From: Natronolimnohabitans innermongolicus JCM 12255
GTDB lineage: Archaea > Halobacteriota > Halobacteria > Halobacteriales > Natrialbaceae
DNA length: 64,000 bases
Assembly: GCF_000337215.1 (NCBI RefSeq)
Contig: NZ_AOHZ01000041.1
Location: 205,843-269,842, forward strand
Direction: 5' to 3'
Both the position numbers and the translations under genes were made by a program. The notes under the pieces were generated by a model. The model was not told the origin of the DNA, did no database searches, and saw only the letters and a list, made by a program, of their open reading frames with translations. Below, piece after piece: positions 17,151 through 27,145 of this stretch (positions are counted from its first letter, which is position 1; each line of letters starts with the position of its first letter).

Positions 17151-17630
17151 CTACGCCGGGTTACCGTCGTCGCCGTCGCCGTCGCCGTCGACGATCGCCG
17201 AGCGAGCGACGGGAGCGAGGTCGTCCACCTCGAGTCCCTGCCGGCGGGCGTAGACGACCGCGGCCGTCTCGATCGTGACGCCGAGTTCGCCCTGCAACGC
17301 GTTGATCGCGCCGACCGCCTCGTGTTTCTCCATACCCTCCGCGACGAGCGCGTCGAGCACCCGTTCGAACGCCGACCGCTCCCGCAAGAGGTCTTCGTCC
17401 GGGACGAACTCCTCGGGAACCGTCACGTCGGCCGGGTCGAACGTCGCCGCCAGGGCGCCGTCGGACCGCTCGAGGAGCCCCTCGCGGGTCGCGACGTCGA
17501 TCAGGCGTTTCGCCTGGTCGGGCGAGAACCAGTCCCGGTCGAGCGAGAGCGCGACGACGAACTCGTTTTCCTGTAGCTGGCGGGTTCCACTCTGGATGAA
17601 CGGGGCGGCGACGGCGACGCGGAGGCTCAT
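17151..17630 (-). CDS. DUF2240 family protein
   Basis: A 159-residue protein of the archaeal DUF2240 type: MSLRVAVAAPFIQSGTRQL, then EFVVALSLDRDWFSPDQAKR and LIDVATREGLLERSDGAL, which resembles a winged-helix fold, then a second helical region (RVLDALVAEGMEKHEAVGAI). Its function is unknown. The start is ATG 17630; the open frame upstream contains no conserved sequence and would overlap the RNase H gene. The last residues are an Asp/Gly-rich tail. It follows the RNase H gene by 85 bp on the same strand, so the two may be co-transcribed. Confidence 0.82.
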   Translation of the reverse strand: MSLRVAVAAPFIQSGTRQLQENEFVVALSLDRDWFSPDQAKRLIDVATREGLLERSDGALAATFDPADVTVPEEFVPDEDLLRERSAFERVLDALVAEGMEKHEAVGAINALQGELGVTIETAAVVYARRQGLEVDDLAPVARSAIVDGDGDGDDGNPA

Positions 17631-17715
17631 CGAATGTGGATGACCGACGACGGCGAGATAACGGTGGCGGTTCGCTCGCCGTCGGGGGTCCACGAAACCG
17701 ACGCCCGGACCAGCG

Positions 17716-18360
17716 TCAGTCCGAGGCGCGGCCGCTACCGCCGTTTCGGTCGGCTCGAGACGGCGGCGGGAACTCCGCGGGGGTCGGGTCCGGCTCCGGC
17801 CGCTCGGGAAGGACACACCGTGGGGCTTCGCGGTTGACGTGGCGGTAGCGCTCGGGTTCGTTCGCGAGCGGGTGGGCCGGATTCTGGCTGCTGTCGATCC
17901 GCGCGGCTCTGACGGCGCCGAAGCCGCTGAGCCGGGCCTGAATGCCGCGCCAGTGATACCGCGACGCTTGCGGGATCGAGACGGGGCGAGGCGGCGTTCC
18001 GTCCGGGTGGTTCGCCGCGAGAATGGTGCTGTTGACGTTGCTGGCGAGCGCGTCGTGGTCGATGAGGACCCCGACGCGGGCGTCTCGCGGTGCGCGGGCT
18101 GCCAGTACGTCGAGCCCGAGGTGCAGCGCCCGGTACTCGGCAACGTTGTTGTCCGGCGGCGTGTCTGTAGTCGCGACGCGGGCGACGCGCGTCCCGTCGC
18201 GCGTTTCGATCACGGCGCCCAGTCCACCGCCCGACTCCCGAAAGGACCCGTCGGTAGCGACGTAGAAGTCCCGATGATGAGTTCGCGGGGGATGAGCGAT
18301 GTGTGGGGTGGGCGACTCGTCGAACAGATCCCGCAGTGCGGACCGGCCGTGAGCGGCCAT
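17716..18360 (-). CDS. rnhA: Ribonuclease HI-type protein
   Basis: A 214-residue protein with an RNase H fold: first strand FYVATDGSFRESGGGLGAV (catalytic Asp37), helix DNNVAEYRALHLGLDVL (Glu75), then VGVLIDHDALASNVN (Asp101 or Asp103), and a basic C-terminal part with RIDSSQNPAHPLANE where the family has its last acidic/histidine region. It should cleave the RNA strand of RNA-DNA hybrids. Residues 1-30 form a short N-terminal extension, and the final ~40 residues are Pro/Arg-rich and probably disordered. Start ATG 18360 is preferred to an upstream ATG at 18417 because the extra residues fall in the AT-rich intergenic region. Confidence 0.85.
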   Translation of the reverse strand: MAAHGRSALRDLFDESPTPHIAHPPRTHHRDFYVATDGSFRESGGGLGAVIETRDGTRVARVATTDTPPDNNVAEYRALHLGLDVLAARAPRDARVGVLIDHDALASNVNSTILAANHPDGTPPRPVSIPQASRYHWRGIQARLSGFGAVRAARIDSSQNPAHPLANEPERYRHVNREAPRCVLPERPEPDPTPAEFPPPSRADRNGGSGRASD

Positions 18361-18481
18361 ACGGCCGACTAAGTGATTGTCCAACTTAACTATTCTGTCC
18401 GTGATAACAACCAACACATTACTGGCCAGAATGGTTTACATCCTTTAGATTGGTGTTCGCATGGAAAATGTGATCCACTAG

Positions 18482-18488
18482 TTTTATA
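18482..18488 (+). promoter_or_regulatory. TATA-like element for the ABC importer operon
   Basis: TTTTATA lies 26-33 bp before ATG 18515 in an AT-rich stretch (18361-18514) between the divergent RNase H and importer genes. The distance suits a leaderless or very short-leader haloarchaeal transcript. No clear operator is seen. Confidence 0.55.
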
Positions 18489-18514
18489 ACATACTGGATT
18501 ATTTTCTATGTGGT

Positions 18515-20134
18515 ATGAAGGGTGTTACCAGCGGACGGATCGATCGACGAACGCTCCTACGGCTTACTGGTGGGGCGGGAGCGACGGCAGGGCTCGGTGC
18601 GCTTGCCGGCTGTCTCAGCGATCCCGACGGCGACGACGATGATAACGGCGACGAACTCGACCTGGATACGCTGACGATCACGCAGGGCGAGTTCCCGGAC
18701 GTCGAGGACCCGAACGACCACATTACGGGACCGTACTTCAACGTCTACGACCACGTTTACGAACCCCTCTTCGACGTTACGCCGGGCGAAGAACCCGAGG
18801 GACGCATCGTCGAAGACTGGGAACACGACGAAGACGAGCGGACGGTCGAACTCTCGATCCGCGACGACGTCGTGTTCCACCAGGGACAGGAGCTGACTGC
18901 CGACGACATCGCGTTTACCCTCGAGCGCCAGATCGATGGCGACGTCCCGCCGGCCTCGGATCAGGTTGCGGGGCTCGGCTCCATCGAAGGCGCCGAAGCG
19001 ATCGACGACACGACCCTCGAGCTGTCGTACGCCGGTGCGCCACAGCTCGCCGAATTCGAGTTCGGCAACTACCTCCGGGCGGTCAGCCAGGGGTGGTTCG
19101 AAAACGACGCCCCGACGGTCGACGGCGTCATCTCCGGAGACGACGAGGAGGCCTTCAACGGCACCGGTCCGCTCCAGGTCGTCGAGTACAACCCTGGACA
19201 GAACCAAATCGTCATGGAACCGTTCGACGATTACTGGGGCGAGGTGCCGAACGTCAACGAGGTTATCTTCGAAGGCGAATCCGACGACGGCGGTCGCGTG
19301 AACTCGCTGTTAGCCGACGAAACGAACTTCATCGACAACATCCAGCCCAATCAGGTCGGAAACGTCGACGAAGAGGACGACTATCGAGTCGAGCGGGTGG
19401 TCTCGTTCCGCAACATCTTCCTCGCGATGAAAAGCGAGATCGAACCGTTCGACAGCCAGGAGTTCCGGCAGGCGATGAACTACGCCGTCGATAACGAGAA
19501 TATCATCGACGAGATCCTCAACGGGCTGGGATCACCGATGTCACAGCCGACGCCACCCGAAGTCAACGGTCACAACCCAGATCTCGAGCCGTACGACCAC
19601 GACCTGGACGAGGCGGAGTCGCTCGTCGAGGACGCCGGCTACACCGAGGACGATCCAGCCGAAATCACGCTTACTGCGCCCGAAGGGCGATACTTAAATG
19701 ACACACAGGTCGGCGAACGCGCGGCCAGCCAGATCGACGAACTCCCCAACGTCGAGTGTGACTTCGAGGCCGTCCCGTTCGACGTGGTCTCCGATGCGAA
19801 CTCCACCGGGCCCGACACGGACGACATTCCGTTCTTCCTCATCGGATGGGGCGTGATCACCGGCGACGCGGACTACGGCATGTTCGGCTTCTTCCACGAC
19901 GACGGCGGCGTCCAGAACATCCGCGACGATGAGCTTCAGACCGCGCTCGAGGAGTCACAGGTCGAAGAGGATCCCGAGACCCGAGAGGAAATGCTCCAGG
20001 ATCTCAACGAACTCGCACGAGAGAAAGCGCCCTGGGTGTTCCTCCATCAACAGGAGAACGTCTACGGGATCGACGCCGACATCGAGTGGGAGCCCCGCGA
20101 GGACGAGAGCGTTTTCGTCTGGGAGATGAGCTAA
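18515..20134 (+). CDS. ABC transporter substrate-binding lipoprotein (peptide/nickel type, SBP family 5)
   Basis: The 539-residue protein carries a Tat motif (DRRTLL, residues 10-15) and lipobox LAGC (Cys33), followed by an acidic linker, as usual for haloarchaeal lipid-anchored binding proteins. The mature part has SBP-5 features: DHITGPYFNVYDHVYEPLF near the start, VEDWEHDEDERTVELSIRDD, FHQGQELTADDIAFTLER, and FRQAMNYAVDNENIIDEILN. It captures a peptide or similar solute outside the membrane and hands it to the permeases encoded next (20247, 21233) with ATPases at 22242 and 23516. The exact ligand, dipeptide, oligopeptide or sugar oligomer, cannot be told from sequence. Confidence 0.93.
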   Translation: MKGVTSGRIDRRTLLRLTGGAGATAGLGALAGCLSDPDGDDDDNGDELDLDTLTITQGEFPDVEDPNDHITGPYFNVYDHVYEPLFDVTPGEEPEGRIVEDWEHDEDERTVELSIRDDVVFHQGQELTADDIAFTLERQIDGDVPPASDQVAGLGSIEGAEAIDDTTLELSYAGAPQLAEFEFGNYLRAVSQGWFENDAPTVDGVISGDDEEAFNGTGPLQVVEYNPGQNQIVMEPFDDYWGEVPNVNEVIFEGESDDGGRVNSLLADETNFIDNIQPNQVGNVDEEDDYRVERVVSFRNIFLAMKSEIEPFDSQEFRQAMNYAVDNENIIDEILNGLGSPMSQPTPPEVNGHNPDLEPYDHDLDEAESLVEDAGYTEDDPAEITLTAPEGRYLNDTQVGERAASQIDELPNVECDFEAVPFDVVSDANSTGPDTDDIPFFLIGWGVITGDADYGMFGFFHDDGGVQNIRDDELQTALEESQVEEDPETREEMLQDLNELAREKAPWVFLHQQENVYGIDADIEWEPREDESVFVWEMS

Positions 20135-20246
20135 CCTCCGGAGAGACACGGAACTAACTTAACTTTGAACGCGAGATTCGAACGTGAGAGACGATGACAC
20201 TCGTAATCGACAGAGGAGAACGACGTAACTGCGATACGTGAGTTGA

Positions 20247-21236
20247 ATGTCTTCTGGAAAATTCTTCGTACGACGGCTCCTTCAGGGAGTGTTCGTCGTG
20301 TGGGGTGTAGTCACCATCACCTTCGCTTTGCGGGCGCTCTCCCCGGGCGATCCGGTAAATCTGATCGCGGGACAGGTTCCCGACCAGGCGACGCGAGATC
20401 AGATCGAACAGGATCTCGGGCTCGATCAACCGATATACGTCCAGTATTTCGACTATCTGGGTGATCTGCTGACGGGGAGCCTGGGCTATTCGTACAACCA
20501 GCGACGAGCGGTCTCGGATATCGTCGCCCAACACTTCGCGGCGACCGTCGAACTCGCCGTGGCGGCGACGGTCGTCGCGCTCGTTATCGCGATTCCACTG
20601 GGCGTCGTCAGCGCGACGCGCCGCAATCAACCAGCGGATTACGGCGCAACGTTTGGATCGCTCATCGGGATCAGCACCCCGAACTTCTGGCTCGGGATCA
20701 TGCTGATCCTGATCGTGGCCACGCAGGTCGGCTTCATTCCCACGTCGGGCCGCGGAATCGCGTTCCACGAGGCGGTGTACTCGATCTTCCGGTACGGATA
20801 CGTCGGCCACCTCTTCGAGTGGTTCACCTATATCATCCTGCCGGCGATCACGCTCGGAACGTACTTCACGGCGCTGATCACGCGGCTGACCCGAAGCGGC
20901 ATGGTCGACGAACTCGGGAAACCGTACGTGACGGCGACGGAAGCGAAGGGGCTGCCGAAAACGCTGGTCCGGTACAAACACGTCCTTCGGAACACGCTGA
21001 TCCCGATTATCACGGTGCTGGGGCTCCAGCTCGGAACGTTGATGGGCGGCGCGGTGATTACCGAAGAGGTGTTCAACTGGCCCGGATTAGGCCAGACGTT
21101 CATCACGGCGCTCAGAAACGGTGACTGGCCGGTCGTCCAGGGTATCGTCCTGTTCATCGCGGTCGCGTTCGTGGTGATCAACATCTTCGTCGACGCGCTC
21201 TACGCGCGGCTGAATCCGCAGGTGAGTGACGAATGA
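20247..21236 (+). CDS. ABC transporter permease, DppB-like
   Basis: A 329-residue membrane protein with the DppB pattern: N-terminal helix FVRRLLQGVFVVWGVVTITF, a large extracytoplasmic loop, then five more helices. The coupling-helix (EAA) loop contains VTATEAKGLPKTLVRYKHVL, which contacts the ATPases. It ends in an ATGA overlap with the next permease gene (21233-21236), so translation is coupled. The 112-bp gap after the binding-protein gene contains no obvious promoter, so the operon probably runs through. Confidence 0.93.
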   Translation: MSSGKFFVRRLLQGVFVVWGVVTITFALRALSPGDPVNLIAGQVPDQATRDQIEQDLGLDQPIYVQYFDYLGDLLTGSLGYSYNQRRAVSDIVAQHFAATVELAVAATVVALVIAIPLGVVSATRRNQPADYGATFGSLIGISTPNFWLGIMLILIVATQVGFIPTSGRGIAFHEAVYSIFRYGYVGHLFEWFTYIILPAITLGTYFTALITRLTRSGMVDELGKPYVTATEAKGLPKTLVRYKHVLRNTLIPIITVLGLQLGTLMGGAVITEEVFNWPGLGQTFITALRNGDWPVVQGIVLFIAVAFVVINIFVDALYARLNPQVSDE

Positions 21237-22240
21237 TTTCCGATCGAATCAAGGCAAATCTGACGAGCGAGTTTCGACAGAGCGTGCTCGCGAAACTGGG
21301 GGTCGTGCTCCTCCTTTCGATCCTGCTCATGGGACTGTTCGCGCCGGTGTTAGCGACGCACAACCCCCACGAGCAGGGCCACACCAACGACGCTGGCGCT
21401 TCGTACCCGCCGTATGGTCTCTCCGACGAAGTACCGATGTTCGAGGACGGTGACATCACGTACCACTCCGTCGACGGAACCAGCGAACACCTCCTCGGGA
21501 CGAACGATATCGGACAGGATATCTACTCCCGGTTCCTCTACGGCGCCCGGACGTCGCTGCTCGTCGGTCTCTCCGGGACCCTTCTCGCGACTGCGATGGG
21601 CGTTCCCGTCGGACTGGTAGCGGGCTACTTCGGTGGCCGCGTCGACGACGGTCTCATGCGGGTTGCGGACGTCATGCTGGCGTTCCCGTCGCTCGTCCTC
21701 GCACTGGCGTTGATGGGCGCGTTCGGCCGCGGAACGATCGGCATTCCCGATCCGATCGTACTGGCAGGGTTTGCCGATGGAATGCCCGAAACAGCGACGT
21801 TCCCGGGGATGGTCGTGGTGGTGGTCGCGCTCGTTACCTGGGTCTGGTTCGCACGCGTCGCCCGCGGCGAGGCGATGGCGATACGCAACGAAGAGTACGT
21901 CAAAGCGGCGCGGTCGCTCGGTGCGAGCCACGCCACGATCATGCGAAGGCACGTCCTACCGAACAGTCTCACGCCGATCATCGTGCTCGCGACGATCCAG
22001 GTGGCGGCGATTATCCTCCTCGAGAGTTCGCTCTCGTATCTCGGATTCTCGGGAACGACGCTCTCGTGGGGGTACGAGATTCAGCGCGGGTACGATTATC
22101 TGCCCAACCAGTGGTGGATTGCCACCATTCCGGGAATTGGCATCGTCCTCGCCGTGATCGGCGTCAACCTGATCGGCGACTGGCTACGGGATGCTCTCGA
22201 CCCGAACATCGAGGGCGAAGGCGGCGGAGGTGCTGGCTGA
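21233..22240 (+). CDS. ABC transporter permease, DppC-like
   Basis: A 335-residue DppC-type permease: an N-terminal helix (KLGVVLLLSILLMGLFAPVL), an acidic extracellular insert with the family signature HLLGTNDIGQDIYSRFLYGA, and a transport core with the EAA loop AMAIRNEEYVKAARSLGASH. It heterodimerises with the DppB-like protein to form the pore. The gene overlaps its neighbour by 4 bp upstream and ends one base before the first ATPase start. The tail EGEGGGGAG is low complexity. Confidence 0.93.
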   Translation: MISDRIKANLTSEFRQSVLAKLGVVLLLSILLMGLFAPVLATHNPHEQGHTNDAGASYPPYGLSDEVPMFEDGDITYHSVDGTSEHLLGTNDIGQDIYSRFLYGARTSLLVGLSGTLLATAMGVPVGLVAGYFGGRVDDGLMRVADVMLAFPSLVLALALMGAFGRGTIGIPDPIVLAGFADGMPETATFPGMVVVVVALVTWVWFARVARGEAMAIRNEEYVKAARSLGASHATIMRRHVLPNSLTPIIVLATIQVAAIILLESSLSYLGFSGTTLSWGYEIQRGYDYLPNQWWIATIPGIGIVLAVIGVNLIGDWLRDALDPNIEGEGGGGAG

Positions 22241-22241
22241 C

Positions 22242-23519
22242 ATGACTGAAGAGATTCTTCGAGTCGAGGGGCTGAAGACCAGGTTCTTCACCGACGAAGG
22301 GCAGGTGAACGCAGTAGACGGCGTCGATATCGCCATCGAGCGCGGCGACACGTACGGTATCGTCGGCGAGAGCGGGAGCGGAAAGAGCGTCACCGCTCGC
22401 TCGATCATCGATCTGATCGAGTCACCCGGCGAGATCACCGACGGCCGGATCTTGTATCGAAACCAGGAGTTCGCCGACGGAATCCGGGACGACAACCCGG
22501 ATGCGGTCGACGGTGCGTGGGTCGATCTCCGCGGCGTCTCGTCGTCGGTCCGACGCTCGCTCCGCGGATCGAACTTCAGCATGATCTTCCAGGATCCACA
22601 GAGCAGCTTCAACCCGACGATCACCGTCGGCGAGCAGATCGCGGAGGCCGTGGAGGTTCAGCGCCGCGCGAGCGCGAACCCGCGGTCGACGCGAGCCCGC
22701 TCGAAGGAGTACACGCTGACCTCGCTGGCTCTCGGGACCATCCTCCCGTCGAAACGGTACGTCACGCCGGCCAGTCGCGAGCGCGCGATCGAACTGCTCG
22801 AGTTAGTCGGCATCCCCGACCCCGTCGAGCGCGCCGACGAGTATCCCCACGAGTACTCCGGCGGGATGCTCCAGCGGGCGATGATCGCGCAAGCGCTCGC
22901 CGGCGAGCCGGACGTGCTGGTCGCCGACGAGCCGACGACGGCCCTCGACGTGACGATCCAGGCCCAGATTCTGGATCTGCTCGACGATCTGCAGGAGGAA
23001 CTGGGAATGACGATCCTCCTGATCACCCATAACCTCGGCGTCGTCGCCCGGATGTGCGATCGCGTCGGCGTGATGTACGCCGGTGAAATCGTCGAACGGG
23101 GGACCCTCGAGGACGTCTTCGACGATCACGTCCATCCGTACACCCGGGGACTCCTCGGCTCCGTTCCCGATCTCGAGGGGGCGAGCGACCGCCTCCAGCC
23201 GATTCCGGGGAACGTCCCGAGCCTGCTCGACCACGAGATGAACCGTCGCTGTCACTTCGCCGACCGCTGTCCGAAGGCCATGGAGGCGTGTCTCGAGCAT
23301 CCATCGGAGCATTCGGCTCGCGGCAGCGATCACCACGCCGCTCGCTGCGTGCTCACCCGGACGGAGTACGACGAAGCGAGGGCGCTGGCCGACGGGTACT
23401 TCGACGAGGCGGACCGTCCCGCCGGCGACAAGCACGTCGGTCCGGACGAGCGCGACGAGACGCTCGACGAGGACCGGCAACATCCGCCGGCCGAGACTAC
23501 CGGAGGTGAACACCAGTGA
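22242..23519 (+). CDS. ABC transporter ATP-binding protein, DppD-like
   Basis: A 425-residue ATPase with Walker [10 protein letters not shown] (43-51), Q-loop [16 protein letters not shown], signature SGGMLQR (206-212), Walker B VLVADEP and the H-loop in LLITHNLG. The C-terminal Cys-rich segment ([16 protein letters not shown]) is the oligopeptide-transporter C-terminal domain, which in related ATPases carries metal or Fe-S ligands. An extra ~40 residues (140-180) sit in the helical subdomain. ATG 22242 directly follows the permease stop and fits the family N-terminus; the longer open frame from 22191 would overlap the permease. It pairs with the second ATPase encoded next. Confidence 0.92.
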   Translation: MTEEILRVEGLKTRFFTDEGQVNAVDGVDIAIERGDTYGIVGESGSGKSVTARSIIDLIESPGEITDGRILYRNQEFADGIRDDNPDAVDGAWVDLRGVSSSVRRSLRGSNFSMIFQDPQSSFNPTITVGEQIAEAVEVQRRASANPRSTRARSKEYTLTSLALGTILPSKRYVTPASRERAIELLELVGIPDPVERADEYPHEYSGGMLQRAMIAQALAGEPDVLVADEPTTALDVTIQAQILDLLDDLQEELGMTILLITHNLGVVARMCDRVGVMYAGEIVERGTLEDVFDDHVHPYTRGLLGSVPDLEGASDRLQPIPGNVPSLLDHEMNRRCHFADRCPKAMEACLEHPSEHSARGSDHHAARCVLTRTEYDEARALADGYFDEADRPAGDKHVGPDERDETLDEDRQHPPAETTGGEHQ

Positions 23520-25123
23520 GCGCCGACGACCCCCTCGTTCGCGTCGACGGCCTCCAGAAGTACTTCTGGGAGAACGACTCGCTGCTCGACCGCCTGTTCG
23601 GTGACGATCCAGTCCCGGTGCGGGCCGTCGACGGCGTGAGCTTCGACATTCGCGAGGGCGAGACGCTCGGGCTGGTCGGCGAGTCCGGCTGTGGCAAGTC
23701 GACGACCGGCGAGACGCTGCTGGGACTCCAGGATCCGACCGACGGCCGCGTCGAGTTCGAGGGCGAGAACGTCTACGACCTCTCGGGCGACGATCTGACC
23801 GACTTCCGGCGCAGCGCGCAGGTGGTCTTTCAGGACCCGTTCTCGAGTCTCGACCCGCGGATGACGATCGGCGACATCGTCACCCAACCGCTCTCGATTC
23901 ACGACTGGCCGTGGACCGACGGCGACGTCGAGACGACAGTCGACGTCCGAACCGACGGCATCTCGAGGGACATCGTCACCGCCACCGCGGCCGACGACAT
24001 CGACACGGTCGTCGATCCGGTCGACGGCGTCGCGACGGCTCACGTGACGGTGCGAGCGATCGACGACGAAAGCGCGGCCGACGTCGACGCGGACGGCCGG
24101 TCCGTCGACCTCGCGAGCGGCGTCGTCGCCGAAGTCGAGGAGGACCTCGCCGTCGCGGTCGACCGCGACGACGGAATCGTCGTTCGCGTCTCCGTCGACC
24201 GCTCGACGGCGCAGCTTCGACGGGACCGCGTGACCGATCTCGTAGAGCGCGTCGGACTCTCGGCCGACCAGCTCGATCGGTACCCCCACGAGTTCTCCGG
24301 CGGGCAGCGCCAGCGGATCGGCATCGCCCGCGCGCTGGCACTGGAACCGGAGTTCGTCGTCCTCGACGAGCCAACCTCGGCGCTCGACGTCTCGGTGCAG
24401 GCCCAGGTGTTGAACTTGCTCGACGACCTGCAAGCCGAGTTCGACCTCACCTACCTGCTGATCAGTCACGACCTCTCGGTCATCCGCCACGTCTGTGACC
24501 GCGTCGCCGTGATGTACCTCGGCGAAATCGTCGAGGTCGGCCCCGTCGACGACCTGTTCGAGGACCCGAAACATCCCTACACGAACGCGTTGCTCGAGAG
24601 CGTCCCCCGCGCCTCAACCGACGAGCGCGACCGCGACCGGGAGACCCTGAGCGGCGACGTTCCCTCGCCGCGGGACCCGCCCAGCGGCTGTCGGTTCCGG
24701 ACGCGGTGTCCGAAGGTGATTCCACCCGAGGACCTCGAGATCGAACAGGAGACCTACCGCGACCTGATGAGCCTGCGCGAACGCGTCGAGCGACGCGACG
24801 TCTCGCTCGAGTCGGTCGGCGACGACGGACAGTTCGACCTCGAAGACGGCGTTTCGGACGAGAAGCGCCCGGCGTTTGTCGCGGCGTTGAAAGATCGGTT
24901 GCTCGAGCGCGACCTTCCGGCGCGCCACGACGAAATCGTCGAGACGGCTCTCGCCGAACTGGCTACCGAAGATTGGGACGCCGCCGCGGCGCGTCTTCGG
25001 GAGCACTACGAGAGCGTCTGCGAACGGAAACAGCCGCACCTCGGGAACGGTCATCATCCGGTCGCCTGTCACCTGTACGGGGAGGCGAGCGAACGAACCG
25101 AGACGCCGCGTTCGGACCCCTGA
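23516..25123 (+). CDS. ABC transporter ATP-binding protein, DppF-like, with large insertion and C-terminal extension
   Basis: A 535-residue ATPase, well above the usual ~330. Walker A is GESGCGKST (55-63), Q-loop [16 protein letters not shown], signature SGGQRQR (261-267), Walker B VVLDEP (281-286) and H-loop LLISHDLS. Residues about 132-232 form an acidic, Val/Asp/Thr-rich insertion in the helical subdomain, where homologues have only a short link. The Cys-containing oligopeptide C-terminal motif ([16 protein letters not shown]) is followed by a ~140-residue acidic extension including a helical stretch and NGHHPVACH. The GTG start overlaps the first ATPase stop by 4 bp and has GGAGGTGA six bases upstream. 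The insertion resembles no domain I know. Confidence 0.92.
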   Translation: MSADDPLVRVDGLQKYFWENDSLLDRLFGDDPVPVRAVDGVSFDIREGETLGLVGESGCGKSTTGETLLGLQDPTDGRVEFEGENVYDLSGDDLTDFRRSAQVVFQDPFSSLDPRMTIGDIVTQPLSIHDWPWTDGDVETTVDVRTDGISRDIVTATAADDIDTVVDPVDGVATAHVTVRAIDDESAADVDADGRSVDLASGVVAEVEEDLAVAVDRDDGIVVRVSVDRSTAQLRRDRVTDLVERVGLSADQLDRYPHEFSGGQRQRIGIARALALEPEFVVLDEPTSALDVSVQAQVLNLLDDLQAEFDLTYLLISHDLSVIRHVCDRVAVMYLGEIVEVGPVDDLFEDPKHPYTNALLESVPRASTDERDRDRETLSGDVPSPRDPPSGCRFRTRCPKVIPPEDLEIEQETYRDLMSLRERVERRDVSLESVGDDGQFDLEDGVSDEKRPAFVAALKDRLLERDLPARHDEIVETALAELATEDWDAAAARLREHYESVCERKQPHLGNGHHPVACHLYGEASERTETPRSDP

Positions 25124-25181
25124 CCACTTCGTACTCGCCACCGAATACGACCGTCACCGTGATCGCGTTCATCACCCGGTA

Positions 25182-25210
25182 GTATTCTCGGTGGTACCAC
25201 TGAAGAATAC
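25182..25210. promoter_or_regulatory. Dyad with perfect GTGGTACCAC core after the importer operon
   Basis: GTATTCT (25182-25188) and AGAATAC (25204-25210) are exact inverted arms around the self-complementary decamer GTGGTACCAC (25191-25200). It lies 59 bp after the last importer gene and about 105 bp before the next gene, so it is either a terminator hairpin or an operator. No T-run follows, which slightly favours the operator. Confidence 0.5.
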
Positions 25211-25315
25211 GCCACTATCGGTCGAATTCGGGTATCTAGAGCCGTGACTGTCCGCTCGAGTTGGCCAATCTGTATTGGCAGCAGGTGTAATATCGGCAGG
25301 TTCCTTGACTGGGAT

Positions 25316-25681
25316 ATGACCGACGCGACCGCAGCCCGGATGGCGGACGCCTGCTCGCTGCTTTCCGAGTCCGAACGGCGGTTCTTGCTCTATCAACTCG
25401 CCGAGCGCCGCGACGCGAACCTCGAGGACGTCGTCACTCAGATCGCCGCCTGGGAGCACGACGCTCACCCGATCGAGATCGACAAGGAGGTTCGCCAGCG
25501 CGTCTACGTCTCGCTAGTACACAACCACCTGCCGCGGCTTCAGGACTACGGTATCATCGAGTACGATCTCCGAAGCGGCGACATCGTGCTCGACGACGGA
25601 TTCGAGGATATCAAGCCGCTGTTAGAGCAGTTCAGGCAGACCGAAGAAGAATCCGAAATTCGCAAGCTTCCGTCGCTGTGA
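25316..25681 (+). CDS. Small winged-helix-like regulator (DUF7344 type)
   Basis: A 121-residue protein with a helical N-terminal part (ACSLLSESERRFLLYQLAER) and a wing-like segment after VRQRVYVSLVHNHLPRLQDY and GIIEYDLRSGDIVLDDG. This is the common haloarchaeal small wHTH layout annotated DUF7344. It is probably a DNA-binding transcription regulator acting in the cytosol. ATG 25316 is chosen over a longer open frame because the conserved helix follows directly. It sits downstream of the importer operon on the same strand, but control of that operon is only a guess. Confidence 0.82.
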   Translation: MTDATAARMADACSLLSESERRFLLYQLAERRDANLEDVVTQIAAWEHDAHPIEIDKEVRQRVYVSLVHNHLPRLQDYGIIEYDLRSGDIVLDDGFEDIKPLLEQFRQTEEESEIRKLPSL

Positions 25682-25831
25682 GCGCGAGTCATCGATAGTT
25701 TCGTCCGCTGATCGCGTCGTCCGCACATCGGGGCTGTTCCCGTTCTCGCTTCTCGGCTGATTCGTTCCACATAGCGCGCCGTCTCGCCGGCAAATCGAAA
25801 GACGCAGGGTCTCGCCGGCGAACACGTCGCT

Positions 25832-26758
25832 GTGACCCGCTTTCGGAACGTCGGGCTGTTTCTCGTCCTCGCGGCCCTCTGGGGATCGGCGTTCGTCGCG
25901 ATCAGGGCCGGCCTCGAGTACTTCCCGCCCGTCCTGTTCGCCGCCCTGCGCTACGACGTCGCGGGCGTACTCATGCTCGCGTACGCCGTCGCCACCGTCG
26001 ACCGCTGGCGGCCGCGAGACCGCGGCGAGTTGCTGCTGGTCGCCGTCGGCGCCACGCTGTTGATCGCCGCCTACCACGCGTTTCTCTTCGTCGGCCAGCA
26101 ACACGCGACGGCGGCCGCGGCAGCCATCGTCGTGAGCCTCTCGCCCGTCCTCACGACCGGGTTTGCGCGAGCGTTGCTCCCCGCCGACGCGCTCTCTCCG
26201 GTAGGCGTGGCCGGATTGCTCGTCGGATTGGCCGGCGTCGCCGTCATCGCCCGCCCCGATCCGTCGAATCTGTTGGCGACCGACAGCGTCGCCATCTTGC
26301 TCGTCTTCTGTGCCGCCGTCGCGTTCGCGCTCGGGAGCGTCCTCACGCGGACCCTCGAGGCCTCGCTGCCGATCGAAACGCTCGAAGCGTGGTCGATGCT
26401 CGGCGGGGCGGCGCTCCTCCACGTCGTCAGCATCGCGCTCGGCGAACCGCTCGAGCCGTCGGCGTGGATCCACCCCGAGGCCGTCGGCGCGCTCGCCTAC
26501 CTGGCACTCGGTGCGAGCGCGATCGGCTTTCTGCTCTACTTCGACCTGCTCGAGCGGCTGGGCGCCGTCGAGATCAACATGGTCTCGTACGTCGCGCCGG
26601 TGTTTACCGCGATCACGGGCTGGCTCTATCTCGGCGAGGTGATCGACGCGGCAACCGTCGTCGGCTTCGCCCTCATCGCCGTCGGCTTCGTCCTCGTCAA
26701 ACGCCGGGCGCTGTCGCGCGAACTGCGCCACGGCTGGCGTCGACTCTCGAGCGATTGA
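25832..26758 (+). CDS. EamA/RhaT-family (DMT) transporter
   Basis: A 308-residue membrane protein with ten predicted helices in two EamA halves, beginning GLFLVLAALWGSAFVAIRAG (the family's first helix) with the second half from about residue 155 (AVAFALGSVLTRTLEASLPI). These proteins export amino acids or other metabolites; the substrate cannot be given. GTG 25832 is the start, with the first helix directly after. A short basic tail (KRRALSRELRHGWRRL) faces the cytosol by the positive-inside rule. It stands alone with 150 bp upstream. Confidence 0.88.
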   Translation: MTRFRNVGLFLVLAALWGSAFVAIRAGLEYFPPVLFAALRYDVAGVLMLAYAVATVDRWRPRDRGELLLVAVGATLLIAAYHAFLFVGQQHATAAAAAIVVSLSPVLTTGFARALLPADALSPVGVAGLLVGLAGVAVIARPDPSNLLATDSVAILLVFCAAVAFALGSVLTRTLEASLPIETLEAWSMLGGAALLHVVSIALGEPLEPSAWIHPEAVGALAYLALGASAIGFLLYFDLLERLGAVEINMVSYVAPVFTAITGWLYLGEVIDAATVVGFALIAVGFVLVKRRALSRELRHGWRRLSSD

Positions 26759-26830
26759 TTCGGTCTGCGGCGTCGATCCGTCCGAACGGAAAACGCTGGT
26801 CGTCGATCGTCGATCGCCGACCGCCGACCG

Positions 26831-27145
26831 TTACGTCCGGTCGTCTCGACGGTGTGCGTGACCCACGTACAGCGCGAGGAGGTGGACCGTGACGAGGACG
26901 AGGAAGACGACGAGCAGGAACGACGAGGAGAGCCCGTAGGCTAGAAGCGGCAGATACGCGATCGGCAACACGATCGCTCCCCAGAATCCGGTCTTGCGAA
27001 TTCCCGCCGCGTGCTGGGGCAGGACCTGCTCGAGCGTGTACCCGAGTCCGACGTCGCGCTCTCGCTGTTCGGCGGGCGGTTCGGGAGGCGCTTCGTCGTG
27101 CTGATCGCCCTTGGTCTGCTCACCAGCGGGAGATGGATTCGACAT
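26831..27145 (-). CDS. Small two-helix membrane protein
   Basis: A 104-residue protein with a Pro/Glu-rich N-terminal soluble part (about 55 residues) and two hydrophobic helices (GAIVLPIAYLPLLAYGL and SSFLLVVFLVLVTVHLLAL), ending in a His/Arg/Asp tail. I do not recognise a named family. It is convergent with the EamA gene. A perfect dyad overlapping a TATA-like sequence lies 31-48 bp upstream of its start, so its promoter may be under direct control. Confidence 0.7.
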   Translation of the reverse strand: MSNPSPAGEQTKGDQHDEAPPEPPAEQRERDVGLGYTLEQVLPQHAAGIRKTGFWGAIVLPIAYLPLLAYGLSSSFLLVVFLVLVTVHLLALYVGHAHRRDDRT

